Positions 25,226 to 34,224 of a DNA stretch of 64,000 bases are shown in pieces; within the stretch, counting starts at the first letter, position 1, and every line of letters begins with the position of its first letter. Both the position numbers and the translations under genes were made by a program. The notes under the pieces are model-generated. The model worked only from the letters and a program-made list of their open reading frames with translations. It searched no databases and was not told the origin of the DNA. This DNA comes from Pontibacter fetidus (GTDB taxonomy: Bacteria > Bacteroidota > Bacteroidia > Cytophagales > Hymenobacteraceae). Location: assembly GCF_010119545.1 (NCBI RefSeq), contig NZ_JAAEAA010000009.1, positions 88,467-152,466 of the forward strand, written 5' to 3'.

Positions 25226-26338
25226 TTATAGTACAGCAGCTACTTCAGTATACTCTAAGCCGAAAGCTTCAGCAACACCTGGGTACACAACCTTACCATT
25301 TACTACATTCAGACCTTTCTTCAGCTCAGTGTTATCAGCGCAAGCCTGCTTCCAGCCTTTGTTAGCAAGTTGTACAGCGTAAGGTAGGGTAGCGTTTGTA
25401 AGCGCCTGTGTAGACGTGAACGGAACAGCACCTGGCATGTTAGCCACGCAATAATGAACCACATCATCAATAATAAAAGTAGGGTTCTCGTGTGTCGTTG
25501 GCTTACAAGTCTCGATGCAACCGCCCTGGTCAACTGCAACATCAACCAATACAGTGCCTGGCTTCATAGTTTTCAGCATGTCGCGCGTGATCAGGTTTGG
25601 AGCCTTAGCACCAGGTATCAATACCGCACCAATGATCAGGTCATGTGTCTGCACAAGCTCACGGATCGTGTATTCATTTGACATCTGCGTTTTAACGTTG
25701 GCAGGAAGAACATCGTCCAGGTAACGCAGACGTGCAAGGTTAGTATCAAGTATAGTTACATCAGCACCCATACCGGCAGCCATTTTAGCAGCGTTCGTAC
25801 CAACCACACCACCACCAAGTATCAACACTTTAGCAGGACGCACACCTGGTACGCCTCCTAATAGTATACCACGGCCTTTCAATGGTTTCTCCAGGTATTT
25901 AGCACCTTCCTGTATCGACATACGGCCGGCAACTTCTGACATTGGCACCAATAGAGGCAGGCTTCTGTCAGGGCGTTCTACTGTTTCGTAAGCAAGGCAA
26001 ACAGCCTTACGCGCGATCATAGCGTGTGTAAGCGGCTCGTAAGATGCAAAGTGGAAGTACGTGAACAGCAACTGATCTTCTTTGATCAGGTTGTATTCAG
26101 ACTCGATAGGCTCTTTTACTTTGATGATCATCTCAGCAATAGCATATACTTCTTCTATAGTTGGAAGTATAGTTGCGCCAGCTTTTGTATAATCTTCGTC
26201 AGCAAAACCGCTGCCTTCGCCGGCAGTAGCCTGTACGTATACGGTGTGGCCGTTACGTACCAGTTCGTTAACACCTGCAGGCGTTGCACCTACGCGGTTT
26301 TCATTATTCTTGATCTCCTTTGGAACACCAATAATCAT
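25226..26338 (-). CDS. ald: Alanine dehydrogenase
   Basis: 370 residues, the normal length. It opens [22 protein letters not shown] (split here by residue), and shows the AlaDH/PNT N-terminal domain with [15 protein letters not shown], catalytic His in [34 protein letters not shown] as the Rossmann NAD-binding loop (about residues 160-185), and [19 protein letters not shown]. The enzyme reversibly deaminates L-alanine to pyruvate and ammonia with NAD. It is monocistronic: a terminator follows, and a -7-like TATATTTG lies upstream on the minus strand. Confidence 0.96.
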   Translation of the reverse strand: MIIGVPKEIKNNENRVGATPAGVNELVRNGHTVYVQATAGEGSGFADEDYTKAGATILPTIEEVYAIAEMIIKVKEPIESEYNLIKEDQLLFTYFHFASYEPLTHAMIARKAVCLAYETVERPDRSLPLLVPMSEVAGRMSIQEGAKYLEKPLKGRGILLGGVPGVRPAKVLILGGGVVGTNAAKMAAGMGADVTILDTNLARLRYLDDVLPANVKTQMSNEYTIRELVQTHDLIIGAVLIPGAKAPNLITRDMLKTMKPGTVLVDVAVDQGGCIETCKPTTHENPTFIIDDVVHYCVANMPGAVPFTSTQALTNATLPYAVQLANKGWKQACADNTELKKGLNVVNGKVVYPGVAEAFGLEYTEVAAVL

Positions 26339-26390
26339 GTCGGTCTATGTTAAGTTTTTGATAAGCTTTAGTATGCTGTTTTTAGCTGCG

Positions 26391-26398
26391 CAAATATA
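26391..26398 (-). promoter_or_regulatory. Possible -7 promoter element for ald
   Basis: On the minus strand the octamer TATATTTG fits TAnnTTTG, about 53 bases before the ald start. I do not see a good TTTG at the expected -33 distance, so this is tentative. Confidence 0.4.
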
Positions 26399-26512
26399 CC
26401 ATTAACTTCAGGTAATAAAAACAACAATTACACATAGAAAGACACCGCCGTAGAAAGCCGGAAAATTGCACCGGCAACTATAGCCGAAACGAAAACAGAA
26501 AGGTATAAAATG

Positions 26513-26540
26513 AAAAAAGGCAGCGATAAAATCACTGCCG
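26513..26540 (-). terminator. Terminator of the DUF1573 gene
   Basis: GGCAG-CGAT and ATC-A-CTGCC (26519-26539) form a hairpin whose minus-strand reading is followed by a T6 run. Confidence 0.75.
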
Positions 26541-26599
26541 TTAGTACAAAATAAAACTATGAAAAAAACTATCTGAAAGTTCCGGCTGTTCGCCTTCCC

Positions 26600-27349
26600 T
26601 TACATATTTCTATTAGCCAGGCCCTCTACTACATTTGCTTTTAATGTTAGCCTGAGGTTTGGCATTACTATATCGTTTGATAAAACGGTTACTTGCTCGA
26701 TTTGCTCCTGTAACACAACAGGAATGTATCTAAGTTCCAAAACTGCTTGCTCTCCCGCTTTTATCGCAGGCTTCGATACTCTGTAGCTCACGCAGTTGCA
26801 TTTGCTTTGTACTCCCTGCACTACCAGGTCCTGCTGACCTGTGTTTTTTATTATGAATTTGGCTACCGCTTTTTGTCCTTTTTCAAGTTTTCCAAAGTTG
26901 TAGTTTGTGCTCCCAACTGCCAAACGCGGCGACATTAATTTTTGTTCCTGCGTATAACTGGTTTTCAAATCTTTTGGGCCAACATTACCTTTTATGTAGA
27001 TAATCGTGTTTGGCGTTTTCGCATTTGATGTAACCGAAATAGACTTATGGAACGGTCCTGGTCGGCCAGCACTGTTATAAACGGCTTTTATAACACCTGT
27101 TTTTCCGGGCAATATCGGCGTTTTGGTCCAGTCAGGGGAGGTACACCCACAAGATGGCTGCACATTAGCAATAACCACCGGCTGATCTCCCACGTTCTTA
27201 ACCTTAAATTCAAAAGTTGCCTGCGTTCCCTCAGCTATCGTACCAAAATCATGTGTTACCTTTTCAAAGGTAAGCTCTCCCTGGGCATTGGCTCCGAAAC
27301 TAACCAGCAATAAGGTTAGCAACGCAATAATGTATATGTTTTTTCTCAT
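26600..27349 (-). CDS. DUF1573 protein with two tandem domains, secreted
   Basis: 249 residues: signal peptide MRKNIYIIALLTLLLVSFGANAQ with cleavage after AQ, then two immunoglobulin-like DUF1573 units. The first has THDFGTIAEGTQATFEFKVKN and VQPSCGCTSPDWT; the second STNYNFGKLEKGQKAVAKFII and VQSKCNCVSYRVS. Both keep the C-x-C motif of the family, which is common among periplasmic or surface proteins of Bacteroidota; its function is not established. I use ATG 27349 because the signal peptide begins there; seven extra residues are possible upstream. Confidence 0.88.
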   Translation of the reverse strand: MRKNIYIIALLTLLLVSFGANAQGELTFEKVTHDFGTIAEGTQATFEFKVKNVGDQPVVIANVQPSCGCTSPDWTKTPILPGKTGVIKAVYNSAGRPGPFHKSISVTSNAKTPNTIIYIKGNVGPKDLKTSYTQEQKLMSPRLAVGSTNYNFGKLEKGQKAVAKFIIKNTGQQDLVVQGVQSKCNCVSYRVSKPAIKAGEQAVLELRYIPVVLQEQIEQVTVLSNDIVMPNLRLTLKANVVEGLANRNM

Positions 27350-27409
27350 TTCAAAAAAATTGAGAAGCAAATTAACGTAAATAGTGTCTGATTATTTTTC
27401 AGAGCAAAA

Positions 27410-27417
27410 CAAAGATA
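27410..27417 (-). promoter_or_regulatory. Possible -7 promoter element for the DUF1573 gene
   Basis: Minus-strand TATCTTTG matches TAnnTTTG and lies about 60 bases before the start. No clear -33 TTTG at the right distance. Confidence 0.4.
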
Positions 27418-27477
27418 GCAAATCTTTTACAAAACGGGTTCCAATAGCGTGCCAAATTTAGTGAAGGAAGGGCTTAG

Positions 27478-27509
27478 TTTGAAGTTTAGGCTAATGTTCT
27501 GTACTTTTG
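27478..27509 (+). promoter_or_regulatory. Predicted Bacteroidota-type promoter for the E1 fusion gene
   Basis: TTTG (27478-27481) and TACTTTTG (27502-27509) are 20 bases apart, matching the Bacteroidota -33/-7 consensus. The start codon is at 27546, leaving a leader of about 30 bases. Confidence 0.65.
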
Positions 27510-27545
27510 AATGAAATTATACCACAAGTATATACCTGATATAAC

Positions 27546-29954
27546 ATGCAAACTGCTGAAGTATCTATAACTCAAAAATTAACAGCTGAAGAAATACTTC
27601 AGGATTATCGCACAGGTTGGGAGAGCCGCCAGGCAAGCCTTGCAGGCCGCAAGGAGGTGTTCATGGGCAAAGCCAAGTTTGGTATCTTCGGAGATGGTAA
27701 AGAGGTAGCACAGCTGGCAATGGCCAGGTTCTTTCAGAACGGTGACTTCCGTTCGGGCTATTACCGCGACCAGACATTTATGTTTGCCATTGGCGAACTG
27801 ACACTACAGCAATACTTTGCACAATTATACGCCCACACCGATGTAGAGGCAGAGCCCTCTACAGCTGGCCGCGCCATGAACGGCCACTTCGGCACACGTT
27901 CGCTGGACGATGAGGGGAACTGGAAAAATTTAATGGAGCAGAAAAACTCCAGCTCTGATATTTCGCCTACAGCCGCCCAGATGCCACGCCTTGTTGGTTT
28001 GGCTTATGCATCTAAACTATACCGCCAGAACCCGGAATTGCAGCAGTTACAGCAGTTTTCGGTAAACGGTAACGAGGTAGCTTTCGGAACTATAGGTAAC
28101 GCCTCTACTTCTGAAGGCATGTTCTTCGAAGCCATAAACGCCGGTGGTGTGTTGCAGGTGCCAATGCTGGTTTCGGTCTGGGACGATGGCTATGGGATTT
28201 CGGTGCCAGCTGAGTACCAGACTACCAAAGGAAGTATATCTGAAATTTTAGCCGGTTTCCAGCGCAATGCAGAAGGGGAGCAGGGTTACGAGATATTTAA
28301 AGTAAAAGGCTGGGATTATGCCGCCCTTTGCGAAACGTACGAAGCAGCCGTGCGTGTTTGCCGCGAGCAGCATGTGCCGGTACTGGTACACGTAGAAGAA
28401 GTAACCCAACCTCAGGGCCACTCTACATCAGGCTCGCATGAGCGTTACAAATCTAAAGAAAGACTGGAGTGGGAAGCTGAGTTTGACTGTTTAAAGAAGA
28501 TGCGTGAGTGGATACTGGCCAACGGTATTTCCACTACAGAGCAGCTTGACCAGATCGAAAACGAAGCGAAAGAGGCTGTACGAGTTGCGCGCACCAATGC
28601 CTGGACCGCTTTTGATACGGGTATAAAAGAAGATCACGCGGTAGCATTACAGTTATTAGATAACCTGGCAGCTGCCAGCGAACACATTACCGAAATAGCA
28701 ACTATAACCGAAGAGCTTCGCAAAGTAACCGTACCTATCCGCAGCGATGCAGTTAGGGCCGTGCGTAAAGCCTTACGTTATGTACGCGATGAACGAAACG
28801 CCGCCAAGCGCGAACTGGTAGGTTGGTTAGAGCAAACGATAGGTGAAAACGCAGACCGTTTCAATTCATACCTGTATAGTCAGTCTGAAGAATCGGCGTT
28901 ATTGGTAGAAGAAGTAAAACCTGAGTTTGATGAAAATTCTCCGGTAGTAGACGGCCGCGAAGTGTTACAGGCAGCTTTTGATGCCATACTTGCCCGCGAC
29001 CCGCGTGTGTTTGCCATTGGCGAAGACGTTGGTAAAATAGGCGACGTAAACCAGGCTTTTGCCGGCTTACAGGAAAAGTATGGCGAACTGCGCGTTACGG
29101 ATACCGGTATCCGGGAGTGTACGATCATTGGTCAGGGTATTGGTGCTGCCTTACGTGGACTTCGCCCTATCACCGAAATTCAGTACCTGGATTACCTTTT
29201 ATATGCCATACAGATCCTGAGCGATGATGTGGCCTGTTTGCAGTACCGTACAAAAGGTGGCCAGAAAGCACCGCTTATAGTTCGTACACGCGGTCACCGC
29301 CTGGAAGGTATCTGGCACTCTGGTTCTCCAATAGGTATGATCCTGAACAGCATCCGGGGCATGCACGTGCTGGTTCCGCGCGACATGACGCAGGCTGCTG
29401 GCTTTTATAATACACTACTTAAGTCTGATGAGCCTGCACTGGTAATCGAGTGCCTGAATGGTTATAGATTAAAAGAGCGCATTCCGAATAATATTGGGGA
29501 GTTTACGGTGCCACTGGGCAAGCCTGAGATCCTGAAAGAAGGCTCGGATGTAACGATTGTTACCTATGGCTCGATGTGCCGCATTGTAATGGAAGCTGCC
29601 CGCCAGCTGGAAGAATTCGGTATATCAGCAGAAGTGATAGATGTGCAGACGTTGTTACCGTTCGATATAGAGCATGTGATTACCGACTCTATCAAGAAAA
29701 CAAACCGTGTGCTGTTTACCGATGAAGACGTACCGGGTGGAGCAACAGCGTTTATGATGCAGCAGGTGGTGGATGAGCAAGGCGCCTGGAGATGGCTGGA
29801 CTCGAAGCCGCAGTGTTTAGCTGCACAAGCGCACCGTCCGCCGTATGGTTCTGATGGCGATTACTTCTCAAAACCAAATACCGAAGACGTATTCGAGGCG
29901 GTGTACGACATCATGCACGAAGCTGATCCGGAAAATTTCCCGACGATTTACTAA
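27546..29954 (+). CDS. 2-oxoacid dehydrogenase E1, fused alpha and beta subunits
   Basis: 802 residues. The N-terminal half (to about 470) is the E1-alpha fold: KFGIFGDGKEVAQLAMARFF, RSGYYRDQTFMFAIG, and thiamine-diphosphate region AFGTIGNASTSEGMFFEAIN. The C-terminal half is E1-beta: VVDGREVLQAAFDAILARDPRV split, FAIGEDVGKIGDVNQAFAGL, TEIQYLDYLLYAI and ALVIECLNGYRLKERIP. Such fusions occur in Bacteroidota and feed branched-chain or pyruvate-type oxoacids to an E2 lipoyl transferase; E2 and E3 are not adjacent. The branched-chain substrate is likely from the alpha-half resemblance, not proven. Ends at a strong terminator. Confidence 0.92.
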   Translation: MQTAEVSITQKLTAEEILQDYRTGWESRQASLAGRKEVFMGKAKFGIFGDGKEVAQLAMARFFQNGDFRSGYYRDQTFMFAIGELTLQQYFAQLYAHTDVEAEPSTAGRAMNGHFGTRSLDDEGNWKNLMEQKNSSSDISPTAAQMPRLVGLAYASKLYRQNPELQQLQQFSVNGNEVAFGTIGNASTSEGMFFEAINAGGVLQVPMLVSVWDDGYGISVPAEYQTTKGSISEILAGFQRNAEGEQGYEIFKVKGWDYAALCETYEAAVRVCREQHVPVLVHVEEVTQPQGHSTSGSHERYKSKERLEWEAEFDCLKKMREWILANGISTTEQLDQIENEAKEAVRVARTNAWTAFDTGIKEDHAVALQLLDNLAAASEHITEIATITEELRKVTVPIRSDAVRAVRKALRYVRDERNAAKRELVGWLEQTIGENADRFNSYLYSQSEESALLVEEVKPEFDENSPVVDGREVLQAAFDAILARDPRVFAIGEDVGKIGDVNQAFAGLQEKYGELRVTDTGIRECTIIGQGIGAALRGLRPITEIQYLDYLLYAIQILSDDVACLQYRTKGGQKAPLIVRTRGHRLEGIWHSGSPIGMILNSIRGMHVLVPRDMTQAAGFYNTLLKSDEPALVIECLNGYRLKERIPNNIGEFTVPLGKPEILKEGSDVTIVTYGSMCRIVMEAARQLEEFGISAEVIDVQTLLPFDIEHVITDSIKKTNRVLFTDEDVPGGATAFMMQQVVDEQGAWRWLDSKPQCLAAQAHRPPYGSDGDYFSKPNTEDVFEAVYDIMHEADPENFPTIY

Positions 29955-29973
29955 ATACTAAGTTTAAACCAAC

Positions 29974-30010
29974 AAAAAGGCCCTGCAGCTATAGTTGCAG
30001 GGCCTTTTTT
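29974..30010. terminator. Bidirectional terminator with CTATAG loop
   Basis: AAAGGCCCTGCA pairs with TGCAGGGCCTTT; the loop contains GCTATAGT. T runs on both strands serve the E1 fusion gene and the convergent lipoprotein gene. Confidence 0.9.
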
Positions 30011-30032
30011 ATAGTTGCTATAGTTTTAGTAG

Positions 30033-30608
30033 CTAATTCGTGAATAATGTAATCGGCTCTGAAGTTACCACATTACTTTTATTTGGTACAGGAGTGGTTC
30101 GATCATAAATAAACACTTCAAATTTAACCACATCACCAACAGCATAATATTGCTCATTTTCATTCGTGATTTCCAGGGCTAGTTTTATTTCACCCTCCAG
30201 CGGTTCTTTCCTATCGTCATTACTTATTCTCGGGAAACGACCACTTAAATCTGTTCCTGTCGGAAATATTAACTCTTCGAAAACAGGATCACCCGGATTG
30301 TTAGGATCTGGTCTGGCTCTAAGCACTTTAATAATAAAATTCTTCTCGTAGGGAGAGCCCTTTTGAAATGGGAAATTATAGTCTTCCGACTTATCATCTG
30401 AAGATAAGCCCAGATTTCCATCGCCATCCTGAAAACCGATAACTAAAAAGAGGCTATCTTTTTGTACTCCCAATGCATCATGGTCATACTGTTCTACTCG
30501 TTTAAAAGATATCTGGGGCTCATCGGGGTAGTTGGGCTCTTTGCGGCACGAGGCTAGTGTAAGTACCAGTAGCAGGCAGGAGAGGCTATACTTTAGCATA
30601 TAGTTCAT
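30033..30608 (-). CDS. Lipoprotein of unknown function
   Basis: 191 residues with signal peptide MNYMLKYSLSCLLLVLTLASC and a good lipobox (LASC, Cys 21), so it is anchored in the envelope. Mature part is acidic with GFQDGDGNLGLSSDD, a DxDGxxG-like segment that may bind calcium, followed by beta-rich sequence ending EPITLFTN. I do not recognise a named family, but similar short lipoproteins are frequent in Cytophagales. ATG 30599 is an equally possible start. Convergent with the E1 fusion gene. Confidence 0.8.
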   Translation of the reverse strand: MNYMLKYSLSCLLLVLTLASCRKEPNYPDEPQISFKRVEQYDHDALGVQKDSLFLVIGFQDGDGNLGLSSDDKSEDYNFPFQKGSPYEKNFIIKVLRARPDPNNPGDPVFEELIFPTGTDLSGRFPRISNDDRKEPLEGEIKLALEITNENEQYYAVGDVVKFEVFIYDRTTPVPNKSNVVTSEPITLFTN

Positions 30609-30684
30609 ACAGCAAAATCAGAAAAATGAAGCTAAATTTACTAAATCAAACGATTAGATATAGGATTTGTTATAAGTTTATTTG

Positions 30685-31677
30685 ATGGATTTCAAGGCGC
30701 AGTTTAAACAACAGTTACTCGGGCAACCTACTGATTTTACCCAGATGGCACTTAAGCTGTTCAGGTACCAGGCCGAACACAATGTTGTTTACAAAGAGTA
30801 CGTAAATAACCTTAACGTTGAGCCAGATCAAATAAATTCGTTAGCACAGATCCCTTTCTTACCTATAGAGTTCTTTAAGCAGCAAAAGGTTGCAACTGGT
30901 ACTTTTGAGCCCGAAGTTACTTTTTTAAGCAGCGGTACCACCCAACAAACACGCAGCAAACATTACGTTGCCGACCTGCAGTGGTACAACCAGGTTACAA
31001 GGTATATTTTCGAGCATTTTTACGGACCGCTGGAGCAATATGTGGTGCTGGCGCTTTTGCCATCTTACCTGGAGCAGGGAGGCTCCAGCTTGGTAGCGAT
31101 GGTTGATTTTTTCATTAAACAGACAGGCCAGACGGAAGAAGGCTTTTATTTACATAACCATAGCCAGTTGCTGCAAAGTATAGCTTCGGCTAAAGCACGT
31201 GGTAAAAGAGTGTTGCTGATAGGGGTGAGCTATGCGTTGCTGGACTGGGCCGAAGAACTGAATGGAAACTATAGTTTTGAAGGCGTAACTATCATGGAAA
31301 CTGGCGGCATGAAAGGGCGTCACCGCGAAATGGTGCGCGAGGAGCTGCATAGTTACCTGAAACAAGGTTTTGGCGTAGATGCCATCCATTCAGAATATGG
31401 CATGACCGAGTTACTATCGCAGGGCTACTCCAAAGGCGAGGGCATTTTTTACCCCGGCCAAACCATGCAAATCCTGCTTCGCGACCTAAACGACCCCTTT
31501 GATATTGGTAGCCACCACCGCAGCGGCGGCATTAATGTTATAGACCTGGCCAACATAGATTCCTGCGCTTTTATCGAGACCAAGGACATCGGTAGATTTA
31601 AGGAAGATGGCACCTTTGAAGTGCTGGGCCGCTTTGATAATTCGGATATCCGGGGCTGTAATTTACTTATTGCCTAA
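30685..31677 (+). CDS. LuxE-like acyl-protein synthetase/adenylating enzyme
   Basis: 330 residues. It has the adenylation-type signature TFLSSGTTQQTRSKHY and the catalytic segment HSEYGMTELLSQGYSKGEG, followed by CAFIETKDIGRF and the closing LGRFDNSDIRGC, like the LuxE and phenylacetate-CoA ligase group. LuxE activates fatty acids and passes them to its partner; the acyl substrate here is unknown. No luxC/luxD is adjacent. ATG 30685 (MDFKAQ) is preferred to a TTG just before. It precedes the MtfA-like gene by 34 bases, so co-transcription is likely. Confidence 0.85.
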   Translation: MDFKAQFKQQLLGQPTDFTQMALKLFRYQAEHNVVYKEYVNNLNVEPDQINSLAQIPFLPIEFFKQQKVATGTFEPEVTFLSSGTTQQTRSKHYVADLQWYNQVTRYIFEHFYGPLEQYVVLALLPSYLEQGGSSLVAMVDFFIKQTGQTEEGFYLHNHSQLLQSIASAKARGKRVLLIGVSYALLDWAEELNGNYSFEGVTIMETGGMKGRHREMVREELHSYLKQGFGVDAIHSEYGMTELLSQGYSKGEGIFYPGQTMQILLRDLNDPFDIGSHHRSGGINVIDLANIDSCAFIETKDIGRFKEDGTFEVLGRFDNSDIRGCNLLIA

Positions 31678-31711
31678 CATCTTTCTGCCCCTACCTGCGT
31701 TTAAGCCTGCC

Positions 31712-32632
31712 ATGGGATATTTTGTATTGATACTTTTTTCAGCGGTTTTAGTCTTTGTGTTTTACAGATGGGCTACACGCAAATCACGGCGCAGGAAAGC
31801 GGTACTTGCCTCCGAGTTTCCGGGGGAGTGGCGTAAGATATTAAATGATCGGGTAGGTTTTTATCACACCCTGAAGACCGACGAAGAGAAACAACGCTTC
31901 GAAAAGCTTATCCAACTGTTCCTGTCCGAAAAGCGCATCACCGGCATAGATGTAAAGATAGACGACCTGACCAAAGTGCTGGTAGCAAGCAGCGCCATTA
32001 TCCCTATTTTCGGCTTCCGCGATTGGGAGTATCAGAATTTAGGTGAGGTGCTGGTGTTTCCGGGAAGTATAAAAAAGTATAAAGACCAGAAAAGCGAGGC
32101 GGTAACAGAAGTGTTGGGCCGTGTAAATCCTTTCCAGAACGATCATTATGTTACCTTATCAAAACCGGCGCTGGAGCGTGGCTTTAACGACATGGCTGAC
32201 CGCAAAAATGTAGGCATCCACGAATTTGCCCATATGCTCGACCAGGCCGATGGTGAGATTGATGGCGTACCCGAAGCTTATTTGCCGGATGAATGGGTGG
32301 AGCCATGGCGGGAACTGATGTATCGGAAGATCAAAAGTATAAAGCGGGGCGAATCAGATATCGATGATTATGGCGCCACAAGCGAAGCCGAATTTTTTGC
32401 GGTAGTTACCGAATACTTCTTTGAGAAACCGGATAAATTAGCTGAGAATCACCCAAGACTTTACGCCTTGCTGACCAAAATATTCCAGCAAAACCCGAAA
32501 CGCAGGTTCCGTATCAATTTCAGGGAATTACTAAACCCGTATGGCAAACGATTGGGCCGAAACGAGCTTTGCCCTTGTGGCAGCGGCGAGAAGTATAAAA
32601 ACTGTTGCTTGCTGAAGAAACAGGCTGCTTAA
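31712..32632 (+). CDS. MtfA-like zinc peptidase with N-terminal anchor and C-terminal SEC-C motif
   Basis: 306 residues. One membrane helix MGYFVLILFSAVLVFVFYRW anchors the protein, then an MtfA-type domain: FPGEWRKILNDRVGFY, GSIKKYKDQ and the zinc motif NVGIHEFAHMLDQADGEIDG (HExxH), with a downstream acidic ligand region EAEFFAVVTEYFFEKP. The last 25 residues GRNELCPCGSGEKYKNCC form a SEC-C zinc motif, as in SecA tails. E. coli MtfA binds Mlc and is an aminopeptidase; the membrane anchor and SEC-C tail set this version apart and suggest a different partner. A strong terminator follows. Confidence 0.9.
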   Translation: MGYFVLILFSAVLVFVFYRWATRKSRRRKAVLASEFPGEWRKILNDRVGFYHTLKTDEEKQRFEKLIQLFLSEKRITGIDVKIDDLTKVLVASSAIIPIFGFRDWEYQNLGEVLVFPGSIKKYKDQKSEAVTEVLGRVNPFQNDHYVTLSKPALERGFNDMADRKNVGIHEFAHMLDQADGEIDGVPEAYLPDEWVEPWRELMYRKIKSIKRGESDIDDYGATSEAEFFAVVTEYFFEKPDKLAENHPRLYALLTKIFQQNPKRRFRINFRELLNPYGKRLGRNELCPCGSGEKYKNCCLLKKQAA

Positions 32633-32636
32633 AAAT

Positions 32637-32678
32637 AAATGGCTGGCCCGAAGCTTTTAAACTTCGGGCCAGCCATTT
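32637..32678. terminator. Strong bidirectional hairpin after the MtfA-like gene
   Basis: AAATGGCTGGCCCGAAG (32637-32653) pairs perfectly with CTTCGGGCCAGCCATTT (32662-32678). Confidence 0.9.
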
Positions 32679-32708
32679 ATAGTTGCAACTATAACTATGC
32701 AAAACAGA

Positions 32709-32830
32709 CTATCCCCTTGAGGGGATTATAGGGGTGTTAATACAGCAGGTAAAAAGCAATTATTATTTTCCTTGCAGCATACCCGTAAATGAAAACACCC
32801 CTCTGCGCTCCCCTCAAGGGGAGAATTTGC
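32709..32830. repeat. Paired C-rich palindromes
   Basis: CCCCTTGAGGGG with GGGGTGTTA (about 32712-32737) and its inverted partner ACACCCC..CCCCTCAAGGGG (32795-32822) face each other around an unconserved centre. Similar C-rich palindromes occur near 1330, 24940, 25020, 38440 and 63856. Confidence 0.6.
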
Positions 32831-32942
32831 TACATTGAAATGTCCTAACCCCTCGTAGGGAGGGCTGAATGAAGGCACAATCAAAGATCTTTTGTCCTTT
32901 GTCTAAATATCCTTTGTCTTTTATTTAACTGGAAACTATAGT

Positions 32943-34109
32943 TTACGCTACTACCGGTCGGGCATAGGCTTTGGCATCTTCCAGCGTAATTTCATTGCCG
33001 CTCATGATTACCAGTCGCTCTACCACGTTACGTAGCTCGCGCACATTCCCTCGCCAGTCCAGGCCTTGCAAATACTGCATAGCATCGGAAGCTATAGTTT
33101 TAGGTTTGTTGCCATAGTCATTGGCAATGTCGTTCAGGAACTTGCTAACCAGGTCCGGTATGTCTTCGCGGCGCTCGTTCAGTGGTGGCACATGTATCAG
33201 GATAACGCCCAGGCGGTGGTACAAGTCTTCACGGAAATTTTTGGCTTCGATCTCTTCCAGCAGGTTCTTGTTGGTTGCCGCAATCACACGCACGTCCACC
33301 TGAATGTCTTTATCGCCACCTACGCGGGTAATTTTATGCTCCTGTAACGCACGCAGCACTTTGGCCTGGGCCGAAAGGCTCATATCGCCCACCTCATCCA
33401 GAAACAAAGTACCACCATTCGCCTGCTCAAACTTACCGATGCGCTGCTTAACGGCTGAGGTAAACGAGCCCTTTTCGTGGCCGAACAGTTCACTCTCGAT
33501 CAGCTCACTTGGGATGGCGGCGCAGTTTACTTCTATCAGAGGGCCATGGCTACGGTTGCTGTGTTCATGTATAGAGCGTGCTACCAGCTCTTTCCCCGAT
33601 CCATTTGGTCCGGTTATCAGTACGCGGGCATCGGTAGGGGCTACTTTTTCAATAGCCTGTTTTACACGACCAAGTGCCCCCGAAGTACCTACCATTTCAT
33701 AGGTTTTAGATATCTTCTTTTTCAGGATCTTGGTTTCGGTTACCAGGGTGGCTTTATCCAGGGCATTGCGAACAGTTACCAGCAAACGGTTAAGGTCGGG
33801 TGGTTTCTGTAGAAAGTCGTAGGCGCCTTTTTTGGTGGCTTCCACAGCAGTGTCTATCGTTCCGTGTGCAGAGATCATGATGAACGGGGTGTCCGGGGTA
33901 AGCTCCATGGCTTTTTCCAGTACTTCCAGGCCGTCCATGCCCGGCATTTTTATGTCGCAAAGCACTACATCGTACTTGCTTTTGCTCAGGAGCTGTAGTC
34001 CCTTTTCACCGTCTTCGGCTTCGTCAACGGCATAATTCTCAAACTCCAGAATTTCCTTCAGGGTACTACGGATGGCCCGCTCATCATCTATAATCAGAAT
34101 TTTGGGCAT
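32943..34109 (-). CDS. NtrC-family response regulator lacking the C-terminal HTH
   Basis: 388 residues: receiver domain (1-125) with phosphorylatable Asp in VVLCDIKMPGMDG and ISAHG, then AAA+ sigma-54 interaction domain with Walker A TGPNGSGKELVA, Walker B TLFLDEVGDMS and YHRLGVILIHVPPL with arginine finger region. The sigma-54 contact loop is GSFTSA instead of canonical GAFTGA, and the protein ends right after the AAA+ lid (RGNVRELRNVVERL), without the Fis-type DNA-binding helix-turn-helix. It may therefore act without specific DNA binding or through another protein. No sensor kinase is adjacent. The deviation may be lineage-wide. Confidence 0.93.
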   Translation of the reverse strand: MPKILIIDDERAIRSTLKEILEFENYAVDEAEDGEKGLQLLSKSKYDVVLCDIKMPGMDGLEVLEKAMELTPDTPFIMISAHGTIDTAVEATKKGAYDFLQKPPDLNRLLVTVRNALDKATLVTETKILKKKISKTYEMVGTSGALGRVKQAIEKVAPTDARVLITGPNGSGKELVARSIHEHSNRSHGPLIEVNCAAIPSELIESELFGHEKGSFTSAVKQRIGKFEQANGGTLFLDEVGDMSLSAQAKVLRALQEHKITRVGGDKDIQVDVRVIAATNKNLLEEIEAKNFREDLYHRLGVILIHVPPLNERREDIPDLVSKFLNDIANDYGNKPKTIASDAMQYLQGLDWRGNVRELRNVVERLVIMSGNEITLEDAKAYARPVVA

Positions 34110-34141
34110 AGGTAGATTCAGTTTAGGTTATCAGGCTAAAT

Positions 34142-34174
34142 TAAAAAATAAAACAGCCACCGGCAAGGTGGCTG
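34142..34174 (-). terminator. Terminator between the transglutaminase-like gene and the regulator
   Basis: CAGCCACC (34154-34161) pairs with GGTGGCTG (34167-34174); the minus-strand reading ends in a T-rich run. It serves the transglutaminase-like gene. Confidence 0.75.
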
Positions 34175-34224
34175 CTGCACTTGTACGTGTATAAAACTGA
34201 TTTAGCTATACTTATAGTATGGGC

